NCBI GenBank assembly: GCA_027073495.1
Contig: JALSVQ010000089.1
Location: forward strand, 65,346 to 120,138
Direction: 5' to 3'
DNA: 54,793 nucleotides
Source: Flavobacteriaceae bacterium
Lineage (GTDB): Bacteria > Bacteroidota > Bacteroidia > Flavobacteriales > Flavobacteriaceae
Under the pieces are notes generated by a model. The model made no database searches. It had not been told where the DNA came from and saw only the letters and a list, made by a program, of their open reading frames with translations. The number at the start of each line of letters is the position of its first letter. Within the stretch, counting starts at the first letter, position 1. This document shows, piece by piece, positions 27,231 to 35,593 of this stretch. A program made the translations under genes and the position numbers.

Positions 27231-30200
27231 ATGAATAAAATGAAACTCGATAAAATACTTAAATCACTCTATAGTACACGTGTAATGGCGGTTGCTGTTA
27301 TGCTATATGCGGTTGCTATGGCGCTTGCCACATTTATAGAAAATGATTTTGGAACACCAACTGCAAAAATACTGATATATAATAGTAAGTGGTTCGAATT
27401 TTTAATGCTATTACTAGTTGTCAATTTTATTGGAAATATGTTTAAATACCGTTTGTTTCGAAAAGAAAAATGGCCTGTATTGTTATTTCATTTAGCATTT
27501 GTTTTTATTCTTTTTGCTGCAGGAATTACACGCTATTTTGGTTATGAAGGAATGATGCGTATTCGAGAAGGAGAAACCGAAAACACCATATTATCTAACA
27601 CAACAGCTATTGATGTAGTAGTAGACGATGATAGCTATCAAAAAACATTTAGCAAAGAAGTGTTATTTGGTTACGTACCTAAATTTTTTGCTTCGCATAA
27701 TAGCTATCATTTATCAAAAACGTTTAATACCGAAAACACTCCTAAAACACCATTTGAAGTTCAGTTAATACGCTATACACCAAATGCAAAAAAAATATTT
27801 GTTCCAGATACTAAAGCTGCTGAATACTTACACCTTGTAGAATCAAGTAGTGGCTCACGTAATGATGTTTTTATCAAATCAGGAGAGCTTAAGATGATTA
27901 ATAATGTACTTATTAGTTTTAATAAAAATACCAAAGGCGCTATTAATATAACAAGTAATGCTACGCAACAAACATTGACTTCTCCCTTTGATGGTGATTA
28001 TATGGAAATGCGTACACAGAAGCATTTTCCTATAAAAAAAGATAGTATTATGCCTTTACAATTACTAAAATTACATAATTTTTCTGGTTTTCGCTTTGTG
28101 ATTAAAGCCATTGCAAGAGGACAAGTGAAAACCGTTGTAGCAAGCAAAAAAGAATCAAAAATGTATCCCGAAGATGAACTTGTTTTTGAGGTAAGTAGTG
28201 GCGATAAACATGAGCAAGTTAGCGTTTATGGTGCCAAAAACGTAATTAATCCACCAAAGCATATTCGTCTTGGGAAGCTGAACTTCAATATTAGTTATGG
28301 TTCAAAAGAATTACCGCTTCCTTTTGGTATCAAACTCCGTGATTTTGAATTGAAGAAAAATCCAGGTTCTATGAGCCCTTCTTCTTTTGCTAGTGAAGTG
28401 ACGGTTGTTGACAAAGGCAAGTCTTTTGATTATCGTATCTATATGAATCATGTGTTGGACTACAAAGGCTTTCGCTTTTTTCAAGCCTCATTTGATCCTG
28501 ATGAAAAAGGAACAATACTCTCTGTCAATCACGATTATTGGGGTTCTAAACTTACTTACTTAGGTTATTTACTTATGGGAATAGGTATGTTTTTTAGTAT
28601 GTTCTGGAAAGGAACTCGTTTTCAAAAACTATCTGAAAAATTAAATGCTATTTCAAAAAAGAAAATTGCGAGTATATTACTGCTTTTACTAACTGTTAGT
28701 AGTTTTGGGCAAGATATTAAAGATTTTACTATATCAAAAGCACATGCCGAAAAGTTTGGGCGACTCCAAATAGAAGATTATCAAGGGCGTGTTAAGCCCA
28801 TGAATACCTACGCGCTAGAAATACTACGAAAAGTAGCCAAAAAAGATAAATACAAAGGGCTTACAGCAGAACAGGTACTGCTTTCTGCGCAATTATTTCC
28901 TCACGAATGGGCAAAAGAACCTATTATAAAAGTTAAAATGCCTTACGCTCTAGGAAGTCAATTGAGCAATTTACTTAAGATAAAAGACAAACGCGCTGCA
29001 TTGATTCATTTCTTTAACAAAAAAGGGCATTATATTATTCAAAAAGAAGTAACTGCTATTTATCGTAAAAAAACAACAGAACATACTGCTAGTGATAAAG
29101 CTTTGGTAGATTTAGATGAACAATCCAATGTGTGGCTCAATGCATTAGAAGGAAATGTAATGCGTATTTATCCTACACCAAATGACCCAACAAACACATG
29201 GTACACAGGACCATCTAATGGTGAATATGTTAGTAAGGACACGATGATACTTAAGATGCATTATATCTATTTAAATGCGTTGAAAAACGCTGTTAAATCT
29301 AATGATTATACAGCTGCAGATAACTATTTAGATTTAATAAAAGAGTATCAGAAAAACACAGGAAAAGAAGTTTATCTCAGTAAAGAACAAGTAGATTTAG
29401 AATTGAAATACAATAAATTAGATATCTTTTTTAAAGCCATGTTTTATTTCATGCTTGTTGGATTTATCTTGTTGTTTTTTACTTTTTTAGATTTATTTAA
29501 ACCCAATAAAAAATGGATTAAATTAATTTTAAATACCTTAGTAGGTTTTACAATCATTGGTGTCTTAATACTTGCTTATGGTTTAGGCTTGCGCTGGTAT
29601 GTTTCTGGACATGCGCCTTGGAGTAATGGTTACGAAGCAACAGTTTTTGTAGCATTTGTATTAACAGTAGCAGGATTAATATTTGGCTTGAAACGCAATA
29701 AATTTATTATCACCGCAGCAGTATTATTTGCCTCATTTTTATTAGGTATAGCAACTTTGTCAATGATGAACCCTCAGATAACACCGCTTGTTCCTGTACT
29801 GAAATCATATTGGTTAAAAATACACGTAGCTATAATCACAGGTAGTTATGCCTTTTTAGGTTTGAGTGCGCTTTTAGGATTTGTCAATTTACTATTATAC
29901 ATTTTAAGAAATCAAGCAAATAAAAAACGATTTAACCTTCAAATAAATGAATTAACTTATGTTAGTGAACTGACTATGACAGTAGGTTTGTACATGCTCT
30001 CTATTGGCACATTTTTAGGCGGTGTTTGGGCAAGTGAAAGTTGGGGGAGATATTGGTCTTGGGATCCAAAAGAAGTGTGGTCTTTGATATCAATGATGGT
30101 ATATATCTTTATCCTTCATATGCGTTTGATACCAGGTTTACAAGGTAAATTTGCTTTTAACTTTGCAAGTATTATCGCTATAGGAACGCTTATAATGACT

Positions 30201-30350
30201 TTTTTTGGTGTCAACTATTACTTAGCAGGAATGCACTCTTATGCCAAAGGCGACCCAATACCTGTTCCTGTATGGATATATTATTTTGTAGGTTTTATAG
30301 TTGTGTTTTCTATTGTAGCGTATAGCAGGTACAAGAAGTTGAAAAAATAG
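27231..30350 (+). CDS. Cytochrome c biogenesis protein CcsBA fusion (system II)
   Basis: A 1039-residue polytopic protein that would carry haem across the membrane and attach it to apocytochromes c. The N-terminal 430 residues are ResB/CcsB-like, with several helices and a large periplasmic domain. A central periplasmic segment (about 470-740) precedes the CcsA half, which has about eight helices, the phrase YVSGHAPWSNGYEATVF, and the tryptophan-rich haem motif SWGRYWSWDPKEVWS near residue 936. Bacteroidota commonly carry this fusion. Its clients in this window would be the two cytochrome c lipoproteins (32447 and 47802). The first residues MNKMKLDK give two nearby Met; 27231 is the first after the promoter. 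Confidence 0.93.
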   Translation: MNKMKLDKILKSLYSTRVMAVAVMLYAVAMALATFIENDFGTPTAKILIYNSKWFEFLMLLLVVNFIGNMFKYRLFRKEKWPVLLFHLAFVFILFAAGITRYFGYEGMMRIREGETENTILSNTTAIDVVVDDDSYQKTFSKEVLFGYVPKFFASHNSYHLSKTFNTENTPKTPFEVQLIRYTPNAKKIFVPDTKAAEYLHLVESSSGSRNDVFIKSGELKMINNVLISFNKNTKGAINITSNATQQTLTSPFDGDYMEMRTQKHFPIKKDSIMPLQLLKLHNFSGFRFVIKAIARGQVKTVVASKKESKMYPEDELVFEVSSGDKHEQVSVYGAKNVINPPKHIRLGKLNFNISYGSKELPLPFGIKLRDFELKKNPGSMSPSSFASEVTVVDKGKSFDYRIYMNHVLDYKGFRFFQASFDPDEKGTILSVNHDYWGSKLTYLGYLLMGIGMFFSMFWKGTRFQKLSEKLNAISKKKIASILLLLLTVSSFGQDIKDFTISKAHAEKFGRLQIEDYQGRVKPMNTYALEILRKVAKKDKYKGLTAEQVLLSAQLFPHEWAKEPIIKVKMPYALGSQLSNLLKIKDKRAALIHFFNKKGHYIIQKEVTAIYRKKTTEHTASDKALVDLDEQSNVWLNALEGNVMRIYPTPNDPTNTWYTGPSNGEYVSKDTMILKMHYIYLNALKNAVKSNDYTAADNYLDLIKEYQKNTGKEVYLSKEQVDLELKYNKLDIFFKAMFYFMLVGFILLFFTFLDLFKPNKKWIKLILNTLVGFTIIGVLILAYGLGLRWYVSGHAPWSNGYEATVFVAFVLTVAGLIFGLKRNKFIITAAVLFASFLLGIATLSMMNPQITPLVPVLKSYWLKIHVAIITGSYAFLGLSALLGFVNLLLYILRNQANKKRFNLQINELTYVSELTMTVGLYMLSIGTFLGGVWASESWGRYWSWDPKEVWSLISMMVYIFILHMRLIPGLQGKFAFNFASIIAIGTLIMTFFGVNYYLAGMHSYAKGDPIPVPVWIYYFVGFIVVFSIVAYSRYKKLKK

Positions 30351-30355
30351 AGTTA

Positions 30356-30598
30356 AAAAACCACGAAGACTATATTTTTCGCAAAGCTGGTGAACATACT
30401 GTGAAATTGACAATATTGGTACAGAAAATTTTTATAAGTTTAAACAAATGGCTGCAATGGGAACATTGGACTCAAATTTTTTCAGTGACCCAAATCAGCG
30501 AAGGAAAAAAAGGAATAATGTGGACAATTATCGGGTTATCCGTGACGATGTTTGCTCATATCATTGTTAAAAGCGTTATTATGTTGGCGTATACGTAA
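30356..30598 (+). pseudogene. Possible decayed coding segment after ccsBA
   Basis: Frame-shifted pieces look protein-like: NHEDYIFRKAGEHTVKL in one frame, then GTENFYKFKQMAAMGTLDSN and DPNQRRKKRNNVDNYRVI in the next. A 65-codon open frame at 30401-30598 covers the same DNA but its product reads like out-of-frame sequence. No family is recognised. It could be the tail of a lost gene; there is no promoter or ribosome site. Confidence 0.25.
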
Positions 30599-30626
30599 TT
30601 TACCTTTCGGATCCGCTAAAGGTAAA
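30599..30626. repeat. Perfect inverted repeat with nested palindrome
   Basis: TTTACCTTT pairs with AAAGGTAAA, and the 10-base interior contains CGGATCCG, itself palindromic. No T tract follows, so it is not a usual terminator. It resembles the hairpins at 12064 and 27092 in layout (CTTT ... AAAG around a CGC-rich core). Confidence 0.55.
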
Positions 30627-30693
30627 CAGGGATATTATCCTAAAGTACGCTTTCTTATCTTTCCAATGCTAGTTTAGCACTAAAAGTATCAAA

Positions 30694-30727
30694 AAACCCG
30701 CAATATTACTGTTCACATTGCGGGTTT
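30694..30727 (-). terminator. Intrinsic terminator of the coiled-coil gene
   Basis: AAACCCGCAAT pairs with ATTGCGGGTTT around a 12-nt loop. On the minus strand the stem is followed by T residues, 21 bp after the stop of the gene ending at 30748. Confidence 0.8.
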
Positions 30728-30747
30728 GTAATATTATAAAATAATTT

Positions 30748-31638
30748 TTATCTTAAATCAAAATTTGAATGACCTGCTAACTTTCCATCAATAAATGATC
30801 GTACTGTATATTTTCCTGCTTTCATTGTGTTTTTATCTACTTTGACAACTGCAATAATATTACGATCTACGTTTACATAGTCAAACACGTTTTCAGCACT
30901 ATATTTTATAGTGTTTTCATCTGCTAGTGTTATTTCTCCTTTAGAAGAAATTATTTTTCCTGTAGGATCTATAACTTGAACATACGCTTTTTTCTCTCCT
31001 TTATCTGCTATTGGATTCGCTATGATTGTATACGAAATTTTCAACAAATCTGTTTTTCTTGCTTTGTCAGTAGCTTTGAACTTACCATTACCACGTTCAC
31101 GCATTATTTCTGTTTTAATTTTAGAAATATTTAGTTTTGAACCTTTTAACACTTTATCAGATAATACACTATTTTCATTAGCAATTGAATCTTTCAAAAG
31201 ACGTGTTATTTCAAGGTTTGTTTTTGTACTATCGAGTGCTATATTTAAACCTGCATTAGCTTGATTTAAAGAGTCATTCAAAAAGAACAAGCGTTGATTC
31301 TGTTTACGTAAAGTTGCTAATTGACGTTTGTATTTTTTAATAGCACTATAATCATTAGCTTTTGTTTTTTTAAGTTCTTCTTTTATTGTAAGAAGAGTTT
31401 CTTTAGCAGATTCTAAATCACTTTTCATAGCTGTATTTCCTTCAAGTGCAAGGTTGTATTGAGCTTCCATCTCATCAAGACTTTGTTTTATTTCTAATTT
31501 TTCTCTTGCAAAATTTTTCTCTTGAGTTTTTAATTTTTTACTTGTAGTTGTGTAATAGTAGCCAAAACCTGTAGCTAGTAATAGTAATAAAGCAATCAAC
31601 ACTTTATTGATATCATTTTTTTTGTTTTTTTGTTTCAT
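30748..31638 (-). CDS. Single-pass membrane coiled-coil protein, unknown function
   Basis: A 296-residue protein. A basic N-terminus (KQKNKKND) and a membrane helix at about 13-28 are followed by a long Lys/Glu/Leu-rich coiled coil (about 33-165) and a C-terminal beta-rich domain (about 195-296) with AYVQVIDPTGKIISSKGE and AGKYTVRSFIDG. The C-terminal part resembles a small immunoglobulin-like fold, presumably in the periplasm. No known family is recalled with confidence. It has its own terminator; no clear -7 box was seen upstream. Confidence 0.75.
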   Translation of the reverse strand: MKQKNKKNDINKVLIALLLLLATGFGYYYTTTSKKLKTQEKNFAREKLEIKQSLDEMEAQYNLALEGNTAMKSDLESAKETLLTIKEELKKTKANDYSAIKKYKRQLATLRKQNQRLFFLNDSLNQANAGLNIALDSTKTNLEITRLLKDSIANENSVLSDKVLKGSKLNISKIKTEIMRERGNGKFKATDKARKTDLLKISYTIIANPIADKGEKKAYVQVIDPTGKIISSKGEITLADENTIKYSAENVFDYVNVDRNIIAVVKVDKNTMKAGKYTVRSFIDGKLAGHSNFDLR

Positions 31639-31696
31639 AATAATATTTTTTGATATGTGTATTTATACAACGTTTTATTTTATTTTTTATTATCCT

Positions 31697-32308
31697 TTAT
31701 TGAGAAATAATGTCATGAGCTATAGTTTGTGTGCCATTATTCCATAAGGTAAGGATATCTGTAGCTACTTGAGCACCACTTCCCATAGCTATAGGTAGTT
31801 GGCTACGCCACCCTGCAAGTACGCCTGCTACATATATACCTTCAGTTACTAAATGGTTTTTGTTTTTAAGTTGAATTTTATTTTTTTCTGGTACAAATCC
31901 TTGATGAGGTACAATATAATCTTGTAAGCCTTCAATATCAAAATTAGCCGTTTTTACTGCTATTACAAGTGTTTTTACTTTGTATTCATTTTTATTCGTT
32001 TTTACTGTAAAATTCCCAGCTTCGCCCGTTATTTCAATTACTTTTTCTTTTTCTATCTGTTCAATATCTGGGTAGGTATTCTCAAGCTGTTCTTTTCCTT
32101 CTTTTAGAATGGTTCCACCAATAGTTCCAGGTTTAATACCTAAAACATTATTGAGCAGCGCTGCATTTAAGTCAGCGTTGCGCTGATGCATGATAATACC
32201 AATTGCTTTATCTGCTACAAAAGGTTTTTTTAAGGCTGAGCCAAGTACTAAAGCACAAGAGATACCTGCAGGACCTCCACCAATAATGAGTAAATCAAAT
32301 GATTTCAT
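31697..32308 (-). CDS. Half-size FAD-dependent oxidoreductase
   Basis: A 203-residue flavoprotein. The FAD Rossmann motif GGGPAG is at residues 10-15, and the second FAD site is GIYVAGVLAGWRSQLPIA at about 163-180, as in thioredoxin reductase. Compared with that family (about 310 residues) it lacks the central NADPH-binding domain and has no CxxC redox pair, so it either uses another electron partner or only binds FAD. It is the first gene downstream of the sulfite dehydrogenase region but has its own -7 box at 32338 and is separated from it by a terminator. Confidence 0.8.
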   Translation of the reverse strand: MKSFDLLIIGGGPAGISCALVLGSALKKPFVADKAIGIIMHQRNADLNAALLNNVLGIKPGTIGGTILKEGKEQLENTYPDIEQIEKEKVIEITGEAGNFTVKTNKNEYKVKTLVIAVKTANFDIEGLQDYIVPHQGFVPEKNKIQLKNKNHLVTEGIYVAGVLAGWRSQLPIAMGSGAQVATDILTLWNNGTQTIAHDIISQ

Positions 32309-32337
32309 TTTTTATTTTATTTTAAATAATTAGGTTG

Positions 32338-32345
32338 CAAAGTTA
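32338..32345 (-). promoter_or_regulatory. -7 box TAACTTTG of the flavoprotein gene
   Basis: The minus strand reads TAACTTTG about 30 bp before the ATG at 32308. Confidence 0.45.
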
Positions 32346-32350
32346 TAATT

Positions 32351-32388
32351 TTATATTAAACCTTGAATAGTAGTAATCAATAATTTTA
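32351..32388 (-). pseudogene. Fragment resembling the 3' end of marC
   Basis: The minus strand encodes KLLITTIQGLI and a stop in a short open piece; the intact MarC at 34215 ends KLFTSNIQGLI. The DNA shares the run TTATATTAAACCTTGAATA with 34215-34233 (plus-strand reading). It is probably a residue of a duplication or of a deleted second marC gene. Confidence 0.4.
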
Positions 32389-32392
32389 ATAA

Positions 32393-32427
32393 AAAAAACC
32401 TCTTTACGTTACATAAAGAGGTTTTTT
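32393..32427 (-). terminator. Terminator of the sulfite dehydrogenase unit
   Basis: AAAAAACCTCTTTA pairs with TAAAGAGGTTTTTT around a 7-nt loop; on the minus strand a T run follows. Confidence 0.8.
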
Positions 32428-32446
32428 TCTAAATTTAGAATAGCAC

Positions 32447-32857
32447 TTATTTTAAATCATACCAATTGATATTTTTTAAATTGGCTCTTCTAGTTGCTTT
32501 TGGCATAGGATAATTAGTAGTAAGATAATCAACAATTATTTTTTGATTTTCTCCTAAGTCCCATAAACCTTGCGTTTTTTGCATCCATTTTATGGTTTCA
32601 TTCCAGCGTTCTTCATTCATGCGGTTCATCATAACAATATCAGCTGAGTGACAAACAGTACATGTGTGTGCAACAACTAACACACCTTTACCATCTTTTA
32701 AACCTGTACGCACATGAATACCATCTACAATTTTATCGTCATCAGAAACTTTTTTAGTTTCTGTAGCATCTTTTTTCTTATCTGAATCACAAGAGTAAAA
32801 ACCTATACTTGCAAAAAGTAATAAAAAAAGATAGATTATTTTCGTATATTTTTTCAT
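32447..32857 (-). CDS. Cytochrome c lipoprotein, probable sulfite dehydrogenase subunit
   Basis: A 136-residue protein with a lipoprotein signal (FYSC, Cys23) and one haem-binding motif CTVCH (Cys66, Cys69, His70). A likely distal ligand is one of the methionines in MMNRMNEERW or MPKA. It starts directly at the stop of the molybdopterin subunit gene (no gap), so the two products are made from one message. In SorAB-type enzymes such a cytochrome takes electrons from the molybdenum centre; here it would be anchored to a membrane on the periplasmic side. Confidence 0.88.
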   Translation of the reverse strand: MKKYTKIIYLFLLLFASIGFYSCDSDKKKDATETKKVSDDDKIVDGIHVRTGLKDGKGVLVVAHTCTVCHSADIVMMNRMNEERWNETIKWMQKTQGLWDLGENQKIIVDYLTTNYPMPKATRRANLKNINWYDLK

Positions 32858-34078
32858 TTATTTAATTTTTACTGCAATTCTGTGACATGCATTATTCAAA
32901 TATCCTTTAGGATTCCATCCTGGTACTAACATTGGTTGTGATTTACCTTTTGAATCTGTAGCTTTAGCCCAAATTTCGTAATATCCTTTTTTAGGGAATT
33001 TAATGTCAGCAGAAAAATGCTGCCAAGCCAATCTATTTACAGGTTTTTCTAGTTTACACGTTTGCCAAGTCGCACCAAAATCAATAGATACTTGCATTTT
33101 TGAAACTTGTAAGTCTCCTGCCCAAGCATGACCATTAATTTTTAAAGTTTGTCCCTCTTTTAAGGTAGCACCACTTTTCGGATAAGTTATTAAAGATTTA
33201 ACTGGCATAGACTCTATAATAGCCATATCTTCTTCTTTAACCTTTGTACCAGGGGCAACAGGGTGTTTAGGCATTCTGTAAGCATGACCCCCCATTTTTT
33301 TACCATCATGAACAATATTTCTGATACTGATTCTTTTCAACCATTTTCCAGATGCAGAAGCTGGCCAGCCTCCATTAACCATACGTAATGGATATCCATG
33401 TGCTAAAGGAATGTCTTCTCCATTCATTTTAAATGCAATTAAAGCTTCATCTTCCATTGCTTTTGCAACAGGAACACCTCTTGAGATTGCTTCTTTTTTT
33501 GGATCTCTACTTAAGTGCATATCTGCAGAATGATAAGCTACATACACAGCATCACCTTTTACTCCTACATCTGCAAGAAGATCTTTTAAACGAACACCTG
33601 TCCATTCTGCACATTGTACAGCACCGATTGTCCATTGGTTTCCTTTTGCAGGTGGATTGTACTCACTTCTACCGTTACCACCACATTCTAATGTTAATTG
33701 GTATGTGTGTTGTTTAAATTTAGTTTTTAAATCTTTAAGTGTGTACGTTTTTGTTGTTTTTGCAGACTCTCCATCAATAGTCAACACCCATTTATCAGCG
33801 TCAATTTTTTCAGGAATCAATCCATTATTTCTAATAAACATGTATTTACTAGGGGTGATTCTATCGTTTAACAAATGTGCTTTAGCTTCGATATTCCATG
33901 GTCTTTTGTTCAAAACTGTCATATCATTGTCTAAGCCAAACATTTTAAACGGATCATTTTCTGCGTTTAATAAAGGTTCATAACCTTCAGGCATGTTGCT
34001 ACCAAACACAACATTTGTACCTGCTAAAACAGCCAAAGAACTTAATGCTGTTTTACTAATAAATTGTCTTCTTTTCAT
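32858..34078 (-). CDS. Periplasmic sulfite oxidase-family molybdoenzyme
   Basis: A 406-residue enzyme of the sulfite oxidase family, expected to oxidise sulfite to sulfate. The N-terminus has a Tat-type signal (KRRQFISK then a hydrophobic stretch). The molybdopterin domain includes the molybdenum-ligand Cys132 in LTLECGGNGRSEY and the phrase SADMHLSRDPKKE. The C-terminal dimerisation domain starts near 295 (YPKSGATLKEG, WAGDLQVSKMQVSIDFG). It resembles SorA/SoxC more than YedY by the presence of that domain. Its partner is the adjacent cytochrome c. A promoter and a palindromic operator-like site lie upstream. Related names such as SoxC cannot be excluded since no sox genes are in the window. 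Confidence 0.9.
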   Translation of the reverse strand: MKRRQFISKTALSSLAVLAGTNVVFGSNMPEGYEPLLNAENDPFKMFGLDNDMTVLNKRPWNIEAKAHLLNDRITPSKYMFIRNNGLIPEKIDADKWVLTIDGESAKTTKTYTLKDLKTKFKQHTYQLTLECGGNGRSEYNPPAKGNQWTIGAVQCAEWTGVRLKDLLADVGVKGDAVYVAYHSADMHLSRDPKKEAISRGVPVAKAMEDEALIAFKMNGEDIPLAHGYPLRMVNGGWPASASGKWLKRISIRNIVHDGKKMGGHAYRMPKHPVAPGTKVKEEDMAIIESMPVKSLITYPKSGATLKEGQTLKINGHAWAGDLQVSKMQVSIDFGATWQTCKLEKPVNRLAWQHFSADIKFPKKGYYEIWAKATDSKGKSQPMLVPGWNPKGYLNNACHRIAVKIK

Positions 34079-34112
34079 TTTTGATTTGAGTTAATTAGTT
34101 ATTAAATTTCCC

Positions 34113-34120
34113 CAAATATA
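34113..34120 (-). promoter_or_regulatory. -7 box TATATTTG of the sulfite dehydrogenase unit
   Basis: The minus strand reads TATATTTG about 34 bp before the ATG at 34078. No good -33 TTG is present; the palindrome at 34130-34143 sits in that place instead. Confidence 0.5.
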
Positions 34121-34129
34121 TAAATAAAT

Positions 34130-34143
34130 ATGATAATTATCAT
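34130..34143. promoter_or_regulatory. Operator-like palindrome ATGATAATTATCAT
   Basis: A perfect 14-bp palindrome 9 bp upstream of the -7 box of the sulfite dehydrogenase unit. The same arms, TGATAAT and ATTATCA, recur at 36961-36978 between the cyclase and cysteine synthase genes. A dimeric regulator is likely; its identity is not known. Confidence 0.5.
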
Positions 34144-34214
34144 AATTTATTAACAATTTTTCTTTCTTGTTGAAACAAACCATCTAATAATTATCTTAGA
34201 TTCCAATAAAAACT

Positions 34215-34787
34215 TTATATTAAACCTTGAATATTACTTGTAAATAATTTTACTGCAATCGCCAAAAGTATTACTCCAAACACTTTTCGTATTACAGCAA
34301 TTCCTCCTTTTCCAATAAATTTTTCGATGCGGCGAGAAGATTTTAATACCAAATAAACAAATACTATATTTAGAATAATAGCAATTACAATATTAATACT
34401 TGCGTATTCTGCCCGCAAAGAAAGAATAGAAGTCATCGATCCAGCTCCAGCAATTAAAGGAAATGCTAAAGGCACAACACTAGCGGTTTCTGGAGCATCT
34501 TCTTTATAAAGTTGTATGCCTAAAATCATTTCTAAAGCTAGAAATAATAACACAAAAGAACCTGCTACCGCGAACGAGTTAACATCAATACCAATTAAGG
34601 CTAAAATTTCTTTTCCTATAAAAAGAAAAACAATCATAATAAGTCCTGCTACTATTGAAGCTTTTTCAGATTGAATATGACCAACCTTATTTCTTAAGTC
34701 AATAATAATTGGGATACTCCCAATAATATCTATTACAGCAAACAAAATCATAGTTGCAGTAATTATTTCTTTAATACTAATTCCCAT
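34215..34787 (-). CDS. MarC family membrane protein
   Basis: A 190-residue inner-membrane protein with six predicted helices, of the MarC/UPF0056 group, whose function is unknown despite the name. The first helix includes MILFAVIDIIGSIPIIIDL and later helices hold VPLAFPLIAGAGSMTSIL, the conserved family region near residues 105-122. It has its own -7 box (34823) and no clear terminator. A piece of sequence like its 3' end also occurs at 32351-32388. Confidence 0.88.
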   Translation of the reverse strand: MGISIKEIITATMILFAVIDIIGSIPIIIDLRNKVGHIQSEKASIVAGLIMIVFLFIGKEILALIGIDVNSFAVAGSFVLLFLALEMILGIQLYKEDAPETASVVPLAFPLIAGAGSMTSILSLRAEYASINIVIAIILNIVFVYLVLKSSRRIEKFIGKGGIAVIRKVFGVILLAIAVKLFTSNIQGLI

Positions 34788-34822
34788 TTTTTATTTAATT
34801 TATAGTGTTTTTAAAATTGGCG

Positions 34823-34830
34823 CAAATGTA
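34823..34830 (-). promoter_or_regulatory. -7 box TACATTTG of marC
   Basis: The minus strand reads TACATTTG about 36 bp before the marC ATG. The rest of the 228-bp gap is AT-rich with no other feature seen. Confidence 0.45.
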
Positions 34831-35003
34831 TCTATTTATATCAAAAAACAAAGGTTAAATTTATGTAAATTTTTTTAGAAAATAATTATTTAATATGTTA
34901 AATATTAATACGTTATAAAAATAACTAAAAACATAGAACTTTAATTCAATAAAAATAAGCCTCAAAAAAGCGATATGAATCTTTTTTAGCCATTAAAAAA
35001 ATG

Positions 35004-35011
35004 TATTTTTG
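35004..35011 (+). promoter_or_regulatory. -7 box TATTTTTG immediately before the DUF3109 start
   Basis: TATTTTTG ends only 4 bp before the ATG at 35016. If used, transcription would begin at or next to the A of the start codon, giving a leaderless message. Confidence 0.45.
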
Positions 35012-35015
35012 CCTT

Positions 35016-35585
35016 ATGTTTCAATTAGGAAAAACGTTAATATCAGAAGAAATCATCGAAAAGGATTTTGTGTGCAATCTAAGTGCTTGTAAAGGTGCTT
35101 GTTGTATTGCTGGTGATGCTGGTGCTCCAGTTGCCGATGATGAAATCGAGATAATGAAAACTATTTATCCCGAAGTAAAACCATTTTTAAGACCCGAAGG
35201 AATAGAAGCTATAGAAGCTCAAGGTATTTATACTACTAATGCAGATGGTGAGCACGAAACACCACTTATAAATGGAGAAGACTGTGCTTATGTTATTTTT
35301 GATGGAAATAAAACTGCACTTTGTGCTATAGAAGAAGCTTACAATCAAGGTGTTATTTCTTGGAAAAAACCTGTTTCATGCCATTTATACCCTATCCGAG
35401 TGCGTGATTATAGTGAGTTTTCTGGAGTTAATTATGACCGTTGGCCTATTTGTGATGACGCTTGTTCCCTTGGTAAAGAACTTCAAGTTCCTATATACAA
35501 ATTTGTAAAACAAGCGTTGATTCGCAAATTTGGAGAAGATTGGTATACTGAACTCGAAGAAGTAGCCAAAAGTATGGGAAAATAA
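35016..35585 (+). CDS. DUF3109 family cysteine-rich protein
   Basis: A 189-residue protein. A cysteine cluster begins with Cys20, Cys25, Cys29 and Cys30 (CNLSACKGACC), followed by further Cys in EDCAYV, TALCAIEEAY, PVSCHLYPIR and WPICDDACS. This layout resembles the YkgJ-type zinc or iron-sulfur binding families; the true cofactor is unknown. An upstream in-frame ATG at 35001 would overlap the -7 box, so 35016 is preferred. The next gene begins 8 bp after its stop, so they are likely cotranscribed. Confidence 0.88.
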   Translation: MFQLGKTLISEEIIEKDFVCNLSACKGACCIAGDAGAPVADDEIEIMKTIYPEVKPFLRPEGIEAIEAQGIYTTNADGEHETPLINGEDCAYVIFDGNKTALCAIEEAYNQGVISWKKPVSCHLYPIRVRDYSEFSGVNYDRWPICDDACSLGKELQVPIYKFVKQALIRKFGEDWYTELEEVAKSMGK

Positions 35586-35593
35586 CGCGTATA

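Noticed and set aside
30401-30598. 65-residue open frame with a hydrophobic tail
   Set aside because: No promoter or family match. Another frame of the same DNA looks more protein-like, so this one is probably a shadow of a decayed gene.
30599-30626. Terminator of ccsBA
   Set aside because: The stem is strong but there is no T tract on either strand and it lies 250 bp after the gene.
33433-33983. Leu/His-rich and other plus-strand frames opposite the sulfite oxidase gene
   Set aside because: They are antisense shadows without signals; the minus-strand gene is fully explained.
34130-34143. Fur box
   Set aside because: The palindrome resembles part of a Fur site, but it lies next to sulfur rather than iron genes and is too short for a firm match, so it is left as an unnamed operator.
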